Source: Pseudopedobacter alpinus (GTDB lineage: Bacteria; Bacteroidota; Bacteroidia; Sphingobacteriales; Sphingobacteriaceae). Taken from it: 64,000 nucleotides of DNA. The notes beneath the pieces were generated by a model. It did no database searches. It was not told the DNA's origin and saw only the letters and a program-made list of their open reading frames with translations. Position numbers and translations under genes: made by a program. Below are positions 20,817 to 29,188 of this stretch, in pieces. Numbering within the stretch: the first letter of the stretch is position 1; each line of letters starts with the position of its first letter. The stretch lies in the NCBI RefSeq assembly GCF_042684645.1, contig NZ_JBHULV010000028.1, positions 175,246 to 239,245 on the forward strand, given 5' to 3'.

Positions 20817-21506
20817 ATGACGGATTATAATTTTTATGCAATTATTGTTGCTGGCGGTAGCGGTAGCAGAATGAATAGTGATATTCCAAAACAATTTTTA
20901 GAACTGAATGGTAAACCCATCTTAATGCATAGCATTGATGCTTTCTACACTAACGAAAACAAACCGTCTATAATTTTAGTACTTGCAAAAGCTGATTATG
21001 ATTTGTGGAATGCTTTAGTAGCAAAACATAAATTTAAAACACCACACCAAGTTGTAAATGGTGGCACAGAAAGATTTCACTCCGTTAAAAACGGATTAGG
21101 ATTAATTAATAAAGAAAATTCAATAATAGCGATACATGATGGTGTTAGGCCATTAGTTTCTCAACAAACTATCTCAAACTGCTTTAAAAATGCTTTAATA
21201 AACGGAAATGCAATTGCAGCAGCGCCCGTTAAAGATTCTGTTAGGATGCTTCAAAACAGCAAATCAACAGCTTTAAAAAGATGTGAGATTTATCTGGTTC
21301 AAACCCCTCAAACATTTAACTACAATCAACTAAAAACAGCTTATCAACAAAATTTCGATTCTTTCTTTACAGATGACGCCTCAGTAGTTGAAAAAGCAGG
21401 ATTTTCAATTAATTTAGAAAAAGGAGATGAGTTTAATTTTAAAATTACCTTTAAAGAAGATTTAATTTTAGCTGAAGCGATAATTAACAGTAAAATTAAT
21501 ACCTAA
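20817..21506 (+). CDS. ispD: 2-C-methyl-D-erythritol 4-phosphate cytidylyltransferase IspD
   Basis: A 229-residue enzyme that couples CTP to MEP in the non-mevalonate isoprenoid pathway, one step after Dxr, whose gene is also in this window at 42114-43277. Nucleotide-binding loop AGGSGSRM near the N-terminus, the IHDGVRPLV motif, and FTDDASVVEKAG in the C-terminal third are all present. Length is typical. Its 3' end overlaps the 3' end of the convergent MazF-type gene by 11 bp. Confidence 0.96.
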   Translation: MTDYNFYAIIVAGGSGSRMNSDIPKQFLELNGKPILMHSIDAFYTNENKPSIILVLAKADYDLWNALVAKHKFKTPHQVVNGGTERFHSVKNGLGLINKENSIIAIHDGVRPLVSQQTISNCFKNALINGNAIAAAPVKDSVRMLQNSKSTALKRCEIYLVQTPQTFNYNQLKTAYQQNFDSFFTDDASVVEKAGFSINLEKGDEFNFKITFKEDLILAEAIINSKINT

Positions 21507-21828
21507 GAATATCGTTGAGTGTGCTTATTGCCAAATCTAATTCGCTTTTACGTATTGCTCCTACCCTCTTTATTAATCTGTTTTTAGATACAGAACGGAT
21601 ATGAAAAACCAATATTTCAGAAATATCCTCTAGGCCATTATCAATATTAGGGTTAATGATCGGATTTCCTTTATAGTTTTTAATTTTTGTGGTTAAAGGT
21701 GCGGTTATAACAACTTGCAAATATTTATTCAGCAAATTACCACTTAAAATAACTACTGGCCTGTAACCTGCTTGTTCGCTTCCCTTGGTAGGATCTAAAC
21801 TTGCGTACCAAATCTCGCCTTGCTTCAA
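21496..21828 (-). CDS. MazF/PemK-type endoribonuclease toxin
   Basis: A 110-residue member of the PemK/MazF toxin family, which cleave mRNA. It opens with the conserved KQGEIWYASLDPTKGSEQ, followed by RPVVILSGN and, in the middle, the VITAPLTTK strand where MazF toxins keep catalytic and RNA-contacting residues. Its start overlaps the upstream antitoxin gene by four bases, the usual translational coupling for such pairs. The gene appears intact. Confidence 0.9.
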   Translation of the reverse strand: MKQGEIWYASLDPTKGSEQAGYRPVVILSGNLLNKYLQVVITAPLTTKIKNYKGNPIINPNIDNGLEDISEILVFHIRSVSKNRLIKRVGAIRKSELDLAISTLNDILRY

Positions 21829-22058
21829 TCTTCTAATTGTTTAAAATAATCTACCATTCCTTCTTCAGCAATGCTTAAAATTTCATCATCATCTGTTGAT
21901 GATTTATAAGATTTGATGTACTCTGCTTTGGTAAGTTGATCTAAATATATACGCAAGGCTTTCTCTATCAATTTATTTTTAGGAAGTTTTAATGCTAACG
22001 CTTTTTGTGTTAGCATTTCCATTAAATCATTTGGGAGTGTACTTGTAAACGTTGTCAT
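21825..22058 (-). CDS. Ribbon-helix-helix type antitoxin of the MazF pair
   Basis: A 77-residue protein starting MTTFTSTLPNDLMEML. The short N-terminal strand, two helices and acidic C-terminus (ending EEGMVDYFKQLED) fit a CopG/RHH-like antitoxin that neutralises the downstream toxin and represses its own promoter. I start at the ATG at 22058. A longer frame would need a TTG at 22088. The assignment rests mainly on size, order and coupling to the toxin. Confidence 0.78.
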   Translation of the reverse strand: MTTFTSTLPNDLMEMLTQKALALKLPKNKLIEKALRIYLDQLTKAEYIKSYKSSTDDDEILSIAEEGMVDYFKQLED

Positions 22059-22122
22059 ACATACTAAATTAAATAAAACACTACACAAATTTACAAATTA
22101 TATTTATAAATCATAAATACAA

Positions 22123-22152
22123 AAAGCGAAACATCTTTAGATATTTCGCTTT
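22123..22152 (-). terminator. Hairpin terminator downstream of the small membrane protein gene
   Basis: Arms AAAGCGAAA and TTTCGCTTT surround a 12-base loop. On the minus strand the stem is followed by TTTTTG, just downstream of the 22174-22326 gene. Confidence 0.7.
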
Positions 22153-22173
22153 CTATATAGTGTTATTAATAAC

Positions 22174-22326
22174 TTAAGCTGCCCCTCTAATAACTCTTAA
22201 TAGTACTGCTATAATTGCAATTACTAAAAGAATGTGTATTAAATTACCTCCAAAAGGTGATACAAAAGCACCTAATATCCAAAGTATGATTAAAACTACT
22301 GCGATTAAATAAAGTAAATTTCCCAT
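22174..22326 (-). CDS. Small lmo0937-type membrane protein, 50 aa
   Basis: A 50-residue hydrophobic protein read on the minus strand from the CAT at 22324-22326 to the TTA at 22174-22176. It begins MGNLLYLIAVVLIILWILG and ends VLLRVIRGAA. Two membrane segments are separated by SPFGGNLIH. This matches the lmo0937-type family of tiny two-helix membrane proteins common in Bacteroidota, whose function is unknown but often stress-linked. A terminator lies just beyond the stop, so it is a single-gene unit. Confidence 0.85.
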   Translation of the reverse strand: MGNLLYLIAVVLIILWILGAFVSPFGGNLIHILLVIAIIAVLLRVIRGAA

Positions 22327-22416
22327 GATTAATTTTTTTTATAAAGTTTAACAATTAATGTGTTTGATATATTTATACCTTATCTAAAAGCAGACCAAAA
22401 TTTGACAAAACGTAAA

Positions 22417-22437
22417 AAACACCTTTAAAAGGTGTTT
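22417..22437. terminator. Perfect small palindrome, possible second terminator
   Basis: AAACACCTTTAAAAGGTGTTT is a stem with a short loop. On the minus strand it is followed by TTTACG. It lies between the DUF2795 terminator and the small membrane protein gene, so it may stop read-through or act in that gene's promoter region. Confidence 0.5.
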
Positions 22438-22468
22438 AAGAGCAAAACAGTTGTACTTTTTTTTATAC

Positions 22469-22504
22469 AAAAAAAGGACTCAATAATTATTGAGTCCTTT
22501 TTTT
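22469..22504. terminator. Bidirectional intrinsic terminator after the DUF2795 gene
   Basis: An 11-bp perfect palindrome arm GGACTCAATAA/TTATTGAGTCC is flanked by seven A and seven T. It begins immediately next to the stop codon of the DUF2795 gene. Confidence 0.88.
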
Positions 22505-22726
22505 CTAGTATTCATCTTCATTAAAGAAGAAGTCGTCCTTTGTAGGATAGTCTGGCCAAATTTCTTCAATATTTTCATACGGCTCTCCATCATCTTCTAA
22601 TGCTTGCAAGTTTTCTATAACTTCTACAGGAGCACCTGATCTGATTCCATAATCAATTAATTCGTCTTTGGTGGCTGGCCAAGGAGCGTCTTCTAAATGA
22701 GATGCTAATTCTAATGTCCAATACAT
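22505..22726 (-). CDS. DUF2795 domain protein
   Basis: A 73-residue soluble, acidic protein beginning MYWTLELASHLEDAPWPATK. It matches the DUF2795 family, a short domain widespread and very conserved in Bacteroidota. The TKDELIDYGIRSGAP segment is the recognisable core. The molecular function is not known. It is transcribed alone, with a strong terminator abutting its stop codon and a 77-bp gap to the adenosyltransferase gene. Confidence 0.85.
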   Translation of the reverse strand: MYWTLELASHLEDAPWPATKDELIDYGIRSGAPVEVIENLQALEDDGEPYENIEEIWPDYPTKDDFFFNEDEY

Positions 22727-22803
22727 AATCTTAGAATTTTGTTTTAATGTTTTGCAAAACTAATTTAAAATTTAAGGTTTACTAAAAAAGTTTTCAACAT
22801 TTT

Positions 22804-23352
22804 TTAAATCCTTGGAATCCATATATTTTCGTCGGCTTTATTGTTAAAAACTACTTTTCTACTTAAAGTGAAAAGATAATCAGAAAGTCTGTTCAAATAA
22901 ACAATAACTTTTTCATCAACCCATTCTATTTCTGCCAAGTGTACCACTTGTCTTTCCGCTCTTCGGCAAACACATCTGGCAATGTGACAATAGGAGGCCG
23001 TAGTGTTTCCTCCAGGCAAAATAAAATGTTTTAAAGGCGGTAAAAATTCGTTCATCTTGTCCATTTCCTGTTCTAACAACTCAACATCTGTTTCTAACAA
23101 ATCCGGAATTTTCATTTTAGACTTCTCTGGATCTGCGGCTAAACTAGAACCTACTGTAAACAACCTATCTTGTATTTCTTTCAAAATAGTTTTATCATCC
23201 TCACCAATGTTTTGGTCTTTAATTAAACCTATATAAGAGTTTAGCTCATCAACTGTTCCATAAGATTCTATACGTAAATGATATTTCTGAACTCTTGTGC
23301 CTCCAATTAAAGATGTTAAACCCTTATCCCCTGTTTTGGTATATATTTTCAT
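22804..23352 (-). CDS. Cob(I)alamin adenosyltransferase, PduO type
   Basis: A 182-residue ATP:cob(I)alamin adenosyltransferase that makes adenosylcobalamin, the last step of B12 activation. The N-terminal ATP-binding stretch MKIYTKTGDKGLTSLIGG is diagnostic of the PduO family. The central CHIARCVCRRAERQVVHL holds the conserved arginines of the active site, and NRLSDYLFTLSR near the C-terminus is also family-typical. No B12 biosynthesis gene is nearby, which suits scavenged cobalamin. Confidence 0.95.
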   Translation of the reverse strand: MKIYTKTGDKGLTSLIGGTRVQKYHLRIESYGTVDELNSYIGLIKDQNIGEDDKTILKEIQDRLFTVGSSLAADPEKSKMKIPDLLETDVELLEQEMDKMNEFLPPLKHFILPGGNTTASYCHIARCVCRRAERQVVHLAEIEWVDEKVIVYLNRLSDYLFTLSRKVVFNNKADENIWIPRI

Positions 23353-23430
23353 CGTAATTATCTTTTAACCTCAATAATTATTAAGCTTGTTTAATAACAG
23401 CTTAACAACCTTTTCAAAAAATTGTTTAAT

Positions 23431-23463
23431 AAAAAAGGCGAGTCACACATTACTCGCCCTTTA
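23431..23463 (-). terminator. Intrinsic terminator after the ABC ATPase gene
   Basis: GGCGAGT-CACACATT-ACTCGCC, with a T run on the minus strand (CGCCTTTTTTATT). It lies directly downstream of the ABC ATPase gene read on that strand. Confidence 0.82.
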
Positions 23464-23481
23464 AACTAAAAAAAAAACATA

Positions 23482-24204
23482 TTACATCTCTTCCAATTTA
23501 GAAGAAACCGTTTTAATATCCTGATTTAAGTAATCTTCTTCAATTAAACCATCTCGCATTCTTACTATACGGTGGGCATGCTGAGCTATGTCTTCTTCGT
23601 GAGTTACTATAATTATTGTATTTCCTTTTGAATGAATTTCTTCAATCAAACCCATAATTTCAATAGATGTTTTTGTATCTAAGTTACCCGTTGGCTCATC
23701 GGCTAAAATAATAGAAGGATTATTTATTAAAGCCCTAGCAACAGCAACTCTTTGCCTTTGCCCACCAGAAAGCTCATTTGGCTTGTGGTGCACTCTGTTT
23801 CCTAAACCAACGTTTTCTAAAGCTAATAGAGATCTTGCATCTCTGTCTTTCTTTTTTATACCTGCATAAATTAATGGCAAAGCAACATTATCTTGTGCTG
23901 TAGAGCGAGGCAAAAGGTTAAATGTTTGAAAAACAAACCCTATTTCTTTGTTTCTTACTTCAGCTAATTCACTGTCTGTCATTTGACTAACATTAATGCC
24001 GTTTAAAATATATTCACCTTTTGTTGGTGTATCTAAACAGCCCAATAAATTCATTAAAGTAGATTTACCCGAACCAGAAGGCCCCATTAAAGCAACAAAT
24101 TCTCCTTTATTAATAGTTAGAGAAACTGATTTAAGCGCATGTATAACCTCTGCACCAATTACATATTTACGCCCTAAATCATTTATAGTTATTAATGGTT
24201 GCAT
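23482..24204 (-). CDS. ABC transporter ATPase, LolD/MacB family
   Basis: A 240-residue ATP-binding subunit. Walker A is GPSGSGKST (about residues 41-49), the Q-loop is FVFQTFNLLPR, the signature is LSGGQRQRVAVARAL, Walker B is IILADEPTGNLD, and the H-loop is IIVTHEED. The LLPRSTAQDNVALPL region is typical of the MacB/LolD/FtsE group, which works with FtsX-domain permeases. The only such permease in view is at 18212-19462, so the partner may be unlinked. Probably monocistronic. Confidence 0.92.
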   Translation of the reverse strand: MQPLITINDLGRKYVIGAEVIHALKSVSLTINKGEFVALMGPSGSGKSTLMNLLGCLDTPTKGEYILNGINVSQMTDSELAEVRNKEIGFVFQTFNLLPRSTAQDNVALPLIYAGIKKKDRDARSLLALENVGLGNRVHHKPNELSGGQRQRVAVARALINNPSIILADEPTGNLDTKTSIEIMGLIEEIHSKGNTIIIVTHEEDIAQHAHRIVRMRDGLIEEDYLNQDIKTVSSKLEEM

Positions 24205-24270
24205 TTTCTTTTTCTTTTATAGACATCTAAGCAACAGGTTTTGTTACATTGGTTTTTGATTTTTAGCAAA

Positions 24271-24561
24271 TTACTTCTGAATAACTTTTGACACCTTAAA
24301 GTATTCTTCGTTTTTTAGAGGTGCATTTTGCAAAGCTTCCTCTCTGGTAAGTTCTTGTATAACTTCGTCTGCTCTTAAAACATTTACAGCATCATTCATG
24401 TAAATAAGCGGTTTAACCCCGGTTGTATCTAATTGATTAAGCTTTTCCATAAAGCTAAGAATCTCGCTTAACTCCTCAATAGAACGCTCTTTTTCAACTT
24501 CTGTTAATTCTAGTCTGGCTAAATGCGCAATTTTATCTACTGTTTGTTTGTCTATTTTCAT
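24271..24561 (-). CDS. gatC: Asp-tRNA(Asn)/Glu-tRNA(Gln) amidotransferase subunit GatC
   Basis: A 96-residue subunit that stabilises the GatA amidase in the GatCAB complex, which converts mischarged Asp-tRNA(Asn) or Glu-tRNA(Gln). The start DKQTVDKIAHLARLELTE is the family hallmark, with FMEKLNQLDTTGVKPL in the middle and the LRADE motif in the second half. gatA and gatB are not in the window. This unlinked arrangement is common in Bacteroidota. Confidence 0.94.
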   Translation of the reverse strand: MKIDKQTVDKIAHLARLELTEVEKERSIEELSEILSFMEKLNQLDTTGVKPLIYMNDAVNVLRADEVIQELTREEALQNAPLKNEEYFKVSKVIQK

Positions 24562-24675
24562 TTCTGATTTTTATTGCCTTTTGCAGAACATCTGCTTTAA
24601 TGCTAATCATATTAAACTTTGTGCAATTTAATATTATTTTTCGGCTCTCTTAATAACTTATAAAAAAGCTGTTTT

Positions 24676-25416
24676 TTAAAATGATGGCGGGTAATTAAGT
24701 TTTGAATTAACTTTTTGATAAACCAAATCCTTTAAAATTTCATCATCTTTTAAATTAAAACCTGATACTTCTATTGGTTTATGAATGTAAACTTTTGAAA
24801 TACCCGGTTTACACCCATATTTTTTACCATCATCCCACCATAATTTCCAATTATCTTGTATGGTTACTGGTATAATTGCTATTTGATGTTCTATTGCTAA
24901 CCTAAAAGGACCATTTTTAAACTCGTGTAATATTGGAGGAAACTCTTCACCAATCTTTCCTTCGGGGAAAATAATTGGCGACATTCCTTGTTTTATTCTT
25001 ACAGCAGTTTTTTGAAATGCTCTGAAAGAAGAAATTTTACTTTCCCTGTTAATTGGGATATCAATTGTTTTAAAAAATATTTTTGTAACTGGGTTATCTA
25101 GCAACTCTTGCTTACCTAAAAAAAAGAAATTGTTTTTTGCTACCAAGCTCATGGTAAAAATATCGAGATTTGAGGCGTGGTTAGGGCAAATAATATAAAT
25201 TTTATTCCAGTCTATTTCTTCTTCAAACTCATATTTAAATATAAATCCACTAAAAAAAGTAGGCAAAAAAGAACAAATTCTTCTAACAGAATTTAATTGA
25301 GTGTAAGTTTTGGAGCTTCTTGAAAAGAGATATACGAATGGATACGTTATTCCAAATGTAAATATTACCATTAAATAATGCCAATATCTTAAACCTTGTT
25401 TCAAAAATTGTATCAT
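24676..25416 (-). CDS. 1-acyl-sn-glycerol-3-phosphate acyltransferase (PlsC family)
   Basis: A 246-residue membrane-associated acyltransferase that adds the second acyl chain to lysophosphatidic acid. The catalytic HX4D motif is NHASNLD and the substrate-binding motif is FPEGKIGE. A hydrophobic N-terminal segment anchors it. I start at the ATG at 25416 (MIQFLKQGLRYW). An upstream ATG at 25455 would place the start inside the divergent trpS promoter and add only a basic, atypical extension. Confidence 0.92.
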   Translation of the reverse strand: MIQFLKQGLRYWHYLMVIFTFGITYPFVYLFSRSSKTYTQLNSVRRICSFLPTFFSGFIFKYEFEEEIDWNKIYIICPNHASNLDIFTMSLVAKNNFFFLGKQELLDNPVTKIFFKTIDIPINRESKISSFRAFQKTAVRIKQGMSPIIFPEGKIGEEFPPILHEFKNGPFRLAIEHQIAIIPVTIQDNWKLWWDDGKKYGCKPGISKVYIHKPIEVSGFNLKDDEILKDLVYQKVNSKLNYPPSF

Positions 25417-25441
25417 CGCTCTCAAAAATAGAAATTTTCTG

Positions 25442-25449
25442 TACTTTCG
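25442..25449 (+). promoter_or_regulatory. Candidate -7 element of trpS
   Basis: TACTTTCG is one base from the Bacteroidota -7 consensus TAnnTTTG and ends seven bases before the trpS ATG. A transcript from it would be nearly leaderless. No clear -33 element is visible. Confidence 0.4.
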
Positions 25450-25456
25450 CCACATT

Positions 25457-26452
25457 ATGGAAACTATTGTTAGCGGAGTTAGATCTACAGGTAAACTGCA
25501 CTTAGGAAATTATTATGGTGCGGTTAGTAATTTTGTAAAAATGCAAAAAGAGCATAATTGTTTTTTCTTTATTGCCGATTACCACTCATTAACTACTCAT
25601 CCTACGCCAGATAATCTTCATGGAAACATAAAACAAGTATTAGTAGAGTATTTAGCTGCTGGCTTAGACCCAGAAAAAGCGACGCTTTACATACAGTCTG
25701 ATGTGCCCGAAATTGCCGAATTATATTTGTACATGAATATGAATGCTTACGTAGGCGAGCTAGAAAGAAGTGCATCTTTTAAAGATAAAATAAGAGCAAA
25801 TGCAGACAATGTTAACGCTGGCTTATTAACTTACCCCGTATTAATGGCAGCAGATATTTTAATACACCACGCTACCAAAGTACCAGTAGGAAAAGACCAA
25901 GAACAGCATTTAGAAATGGCCAGAACTTTTGGAAATAGGTTTAACCATTTGTATAAAACAGATTATTTTAAAGAACCTTATGCATTTAACTATGCAAAAG
26001 AATTGGTTAAAATACCAGGCTTAGATGGTAAAGGTAAAATGGGGAAATCTGAAGGGGAAAATAATGCTGTTTATTTAGCTGATAGTCCAGAAATTATTAG
26101 AAAAAAGGTAATGAAAGCAGTTACTGATGCTGGCCCAACGCAAGACAATCAAGAAAAGCCTCAAGAAATTCAAAATTTATTCGACATTATGAAAGTGGTA
26201 TCAACGCCAGATACACTTGCGCATTTTGAAGAAATATATAATAAATGTGAAATAAGATACGGTGATTTTAAGAAACAATTAGCCGAAGATATTATTATAG
26301 CTACACAACCAATTAGAGAAAAAATTGAATATATCTCTGGGGATAGCAAATTATTAAGACAAGTTGCAAAGCATGGTGCAATAAAAGCCAGAGAGAGTGC
26401 ATCAAAAACAATTAAAGAAGTTAGAGAAATTATTGGCTTTAGAACTTTTTAA
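25457..26452 (+). CDS. trpS: Tryptophanyl-tRNA synthetase
   Basis: A 331-residue class I aminoacyl-tRNA synthetase charging tRNA-Trp. The N-terminus METIVSGVRSTGKLHLGNYY contains the HIGH-type motif (HLGN), and GKMGKSEGE carries the KMSKS-type loop. The tryptophan and ATP site region HATKVPVGKDQEQHLEMART is conserved. Length is normal for the bacterial form. It is divergent from plsC and followed by a deoxynucleoside kinase gene 47 bp downstream. Confidence 0.97.
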   Translation: METIVSGVRSTGKLHLGNYYGAVSNFVKMQKEHNCFFFIADYHSLTTHPTPDNLHGNIKQVLVEYLAAGLDPEKATLYIQSDVPEIAELYLYMNMNAYVGELERSASFKDKIRANADNVNAGLLTYPVLMAADILIHHATKVPVGKDQEQHLEMARTFGNRFNHLYKTDYFKEPYAFNYAKELVKIPGLDGKGKMGKSEGENNAVYLADSPEIIRKKVMKAVTDAGPTQDNQEKPQEIQNLFDIMKVVSTPDTLAHFEEIYNKCEIRYGDFKKQLAEDIIIATQPIREKIEYISGDSKLLRQVAKHGAIKARESASKTIKEVREIIGFRTF

Positions 26453-26499
26453 TAGTAGATTTAAACACATATAACACCATTTTATTTAAAATTGAAATT

Positions 26500-27114
26500 A
26501 TGCATATAGCTATTGTTGGAAACATAGGAGCAGGAAAAACTACTTTAACAGAGTTGCTGGCTAAAAATTATGGTTGGGAAGCTATGTACGAAGCGGTAGA
26601 TAATAATCCTTATTTAGAGGATTTTTACAGCGATATGAAAAGGTGGAGCTTTAATTTGCAAATTTACTTTTTAAATACTCGTTTTCAACAGATAAAAGAG
26701 ATTCAGAAAGGCGAAAAAACGATTGTTCAAGACAGAACCATTTATGAAGATGCACATATTTTTGCCGAAAATTTGCATGAAATGGGATTGATGACCACTA
26801 GAGATCATGACAACTATCGTTCAATTTTTGACAATATTACTTCATTTATAAATCCACCAGATTTACTGATTTACCTTAAAGCATCTGTACCAACATTGGT
26901 AGAAAACATACAACGCCGTGGTAGAGAGTACGAAGCAAGTATAAGAATTGATTACTTGCAAAAACTTAATGAGAAATATGATAAATGGATTAAAGGTTAC
27001 AGCGAAGGAAATTTACTGATTTTAGATAAGGACAAGCTTGATTTTACAAATAACCCTGATGATTTAGCTTTTATAATTGAAAGTATTGAAAGAGAGATTA
27101 ACGGTCTTTTTTAA
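26500..27114 (+). CDS. Deoxynucleoside kinase
   Basis: A 204-residue kinase of the dCK/dGK-type deoxynucleoside kinase family, phosphorylating deoxynucleosides in the salvage pathway. The P-loop is GNIGAGKTT (residues 7-15), the catalytic and substrate region is VQDRTIYEDAHIF, and the lid contains RRGREYEASI. Whether it prefers dA, dG or pyrimidine nucleosides cannot be told from sequence. It lies 10 bp upstream of kdsB on the same strand, so the two are probably co-transcribed. Confidence 0.93.
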   Translation: MHIAIVGNIGAGKTTLTELLAKNYGWEAMYEAVDNNPYLEDFYSDMKRWSFNLQIYFLNTRFQQIKEIQKGEKTIVQDRTIYEDAHIFAENLHEMGLMTTRDHDNYRSIFDNITSFINPPDLLIYLKASVPTLVENIQRRGREYEASIRIDYLQKLNEKYDKWIKGYSEGNLLILDKDKLDFTNNPDDLAFIIESIEREINGLF

Positions 27115-27124
27115 ATAATAATTT

Positions 27125-27892
27125 ATGAAGATTTTAGGTATCATACCTGCCAGATTTGCCTCAACGCGTTTTCCCGGTAAACCATTAATTGATTTAGCGG
27201 GCAAAAGTATGATTCAAAGAGTTTATGAGCAAGCAAAAAAAGCTACTTCATTATCAGACGTTGTAGTTGCTACAGATGATGAGCAAATTTTTGAAGCCGT
27301 AAAGGCTTTTAAAGGAAACGTAATTTTAACATCAAGCAAGCACTTAAGCGGAACAGACCGTTGTGCAGAGGTTGCCAATAAAATGACTGGTTATGATGCC
27401 ATTATTAATATCCAAGGTGATGAACCTCTAATAGACCCCTCTCAAATTAATTTATTAGCAAATTGCTTTAATGACATTTCTACAGATTTAGCCACTTTGG
27501 TTAAAAAAATAGAAACACAAGAAGAGCTTTTTAATTATAACACCCCAAAGGTGATTATCAATAAAAATTTTGACGCTATTTATTTTAGCCGTCAGGTTAT
27601 CCCTTACTTAAAAAATATTGAACCTAAAGACTATTTGAATAACCATAAATTTTATAAGCACATTGGTATTTACGGCTACCGAACTTCTACTTTAGGTATT
27701 ATTTCTAGTATGGAAATTGGCGATTTAGAAAAATCGGAAATGTTAGAACAATTACGCTGGATAGAAAATGGTTGCAAAATTAAGGTAGCAGTTACCAGAA
27801 ACGAAAGTTTAGCTATTGATGTGCCAGAAGATATTGATAGGGTTTTGGAAGCTATTTTGGCAATTGATTTAGAAAAAAAAAAGCAAAATTAG
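27125..27892 (+). CDS. kdsB: 3-deoxy-manno-octulosonate cytidylyltransferase KdsB
   Basis: A 255-residue enzyme that activates Kdo as CMP-Kdo for the inner core of lipopolysaccharide. The N-terminal IIPARFASTRFPGKPL is the diagnostic CTP-binding loop. VVATDDEQIFEAVKAF, NIQGDEPLIDP and the late KHIGIYGYR are all conserved. Length is standard. A terminator follows the stop. Together with the LpxR-like protein at 37499 it indicates a Gram-negative outer membrane. Confidence 0.97.
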   Translation: MKILGIIPARFASTRFPGKPLIDLAGKSMIQRVYEQAKKATSLSDVVVATDDEQIFEAVKAFKGNVILTSSKHLSGTDRCAEVANKMTGYDAIINIQGDEPLIDPSQINLLANCFNDISTDLATLVKKIETQEELFNYNTPKVIINKNFDAIYFSRQVIPYLKNIEPKDYLNNHKFYKHIGIYGYRTSTLGIISSMEIGDLEKSEMLEQLRWIENGCKIKVAVTRNESLAIDVPEDIDRVLEAILAIDLEKKKQN

Positions 27893-27914
27893 CTCACAAA
27901 ATATAATTCTTAAT

Positions 27915-27940
27915 AAAGCCCTTTTAGGGCTTTATTTTTT
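27915..27940 (+). terminator. Intrinsic terminator after kdsB
   Basis: AAAGCCC-TTTTA-GGGCTTT followed by ATTTTTT. The T run reaches the stop codon of the convergent truncated YitT-like frame. Confidence 0.88.
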
Positions 27941-28493
27941 AAGCATGCAAAGGCCTCTGTTTAACCATGCCTCCATACGTATCATCTACAGTGTGCATTA
28001 CAATAAACGCTTGTTTATCTATGTTCTTAACTAGGTTTCTTAGTTTGGTTACTTCTAATCTGGTAACTACCGTAAAAACAATTTTAATATCTATTTCATC
28101 TGGTTGTAGGTTTTTAACATAACCTCTTTCCCCTTTATAAATGGTTACTGCCCTACCCATAATTTTAGTAATGGCTTGTCTAATTTCTTCGTTTTCTTGA
28201 GAAATTATAGTTACACTAATATATTCTTCAACACCGTGAATAATAAAATCAATAGTTTTTGATGCAGATAAATAAGTTAGAATGGCATATAAGGCAGTTT
28301 CGATATCTATTAGCCAAGCTGCAACACTAAAAATTAAAATGTTAAATAAAAGGATGATATCGCCTACGCTTAAACTCACGTTTCTGGATATAAACAAGCC
28401 ATTATTCAGAAAAACCTGAGTTCTGTAAATTTCCTTTATGCGAATTGTTAAATCCAAATTATTCAACAATCCGCTATGCTCTAAGCTAAACAT
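27939..28493 (-). pseudogene. 5'-truncated copy of the YitT-family gene
   Basis: The C-terminal ~145 residues, from LFISRNVSLSVGD to the end, are almost identical to the intact YitT-family protein at 31757-32659. The first ~33 residues are unrelated and probably read-through of foreign DNA. Homology at the DNA level ends near 28397. The fragment lacks the first membrane helices and the glycine-rich loop but keeps the last membrane segments and the DUF2179 domain. It could still be expressed, but it looks like the product of a partial duplication. Confidence 0.85.
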
Positions 28494-28685
28494 GGCGAGC
28501 AGCGAGGATATATAGCTAAAATGTAAATAATTTTTTAACCTTAAATATCTAAAAAAAATTAAAAATACTTAGTTAATTTTCTCTTAAAATTAATAATTAC
28601 AAATAAATTTTTAAACTGTATCATTAAAGTAAATCCTTACGTATTAACTTAAAATTCACTTATTTAACCCTATAATATTACCATT

Positions 28686-29138
28686 ATGAAACATGTAATC
28701 CTTTTTTTCTTCCTTACAAGCTTAATTTTACAATCCTGTAAAAAAGACAAACGCAATATCACAACAGATGACCCTGTGTTATTGAGAGATAAATCTGTTG
28801 CAGAAGTTAGAGTATCACTAGTTGGAAATTGGAAAATACATCATACTTATGGATATGGATACTCAGGATTTATAAAAACTCCTACACCTAATTCATATTT
28901 TAAAGTATTGGCTAATGATAGTGTTTATCTAAGTTTTAACAATAATATTACTGCAGCTGGTATAGCAACTTATCAAAGAAAAAATACTGAATTTAATTTT
29001 TCTGCTGTAATAATTGAATTTCCAATTTTTGGCGGACCAAATAGTCAATGGATTTACGATTATAATTTAAAAGATAGTTTAGTTCTTACAAGTAATCGTA
29101 TGAATAGTGAAAGTTATACTATGACAAAAATCCCCTAA
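28686..29138 (+). CDS. Small putative lipoprotein, unknown function
   Basis: A 150-residue protein with a lipoprotein signal: a hydrophobic run ending LTSLILQSC, so the Cys at about residue 18 would be lipidated, followed by a charged KKDKR stretch. The mature part has VSLVGNWKIHHT and alternating strand-like segments, suggesting a lipocalin-like beta barrel as in many Bacteroidota lipoproteins. I do not recognise a specific family. It lies within the segment bounded by the two YitT-family copies. Confidence 0.7.
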   Translation: MKHVILFFFLTSLILQSCKKDKRNITTDDPVLLRDKSVAEVRVSLVGNWKIHHTYGYGYSGFIKTPTPNSYFKVLANDSVYLSFNNNITAAGIATYQRKNTEFNFSAVIIEFPIFGGPNSQWIYDYNLKDSLVLTSNRMNSESYTMTKIP

Positions 29139-29188
29139 ATAATCAGACAGTGAATACAAATAATTTTTAAAACTTAAATATTTAGCAA

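Noticed and set aside
23482..24204. Operon with the MacB-like permease at 18212-19462
   Set aside because: Several unrelated genes and terminators lie between them, so co-transcription is excluded. Only a distant partnership is possible.
27939..28493. The truncated YitT-like frame as an independent novel gene
   Set aside because: Its unique N-terminal part has no family match, and the rest is a near-identical copy of the downstream gene.
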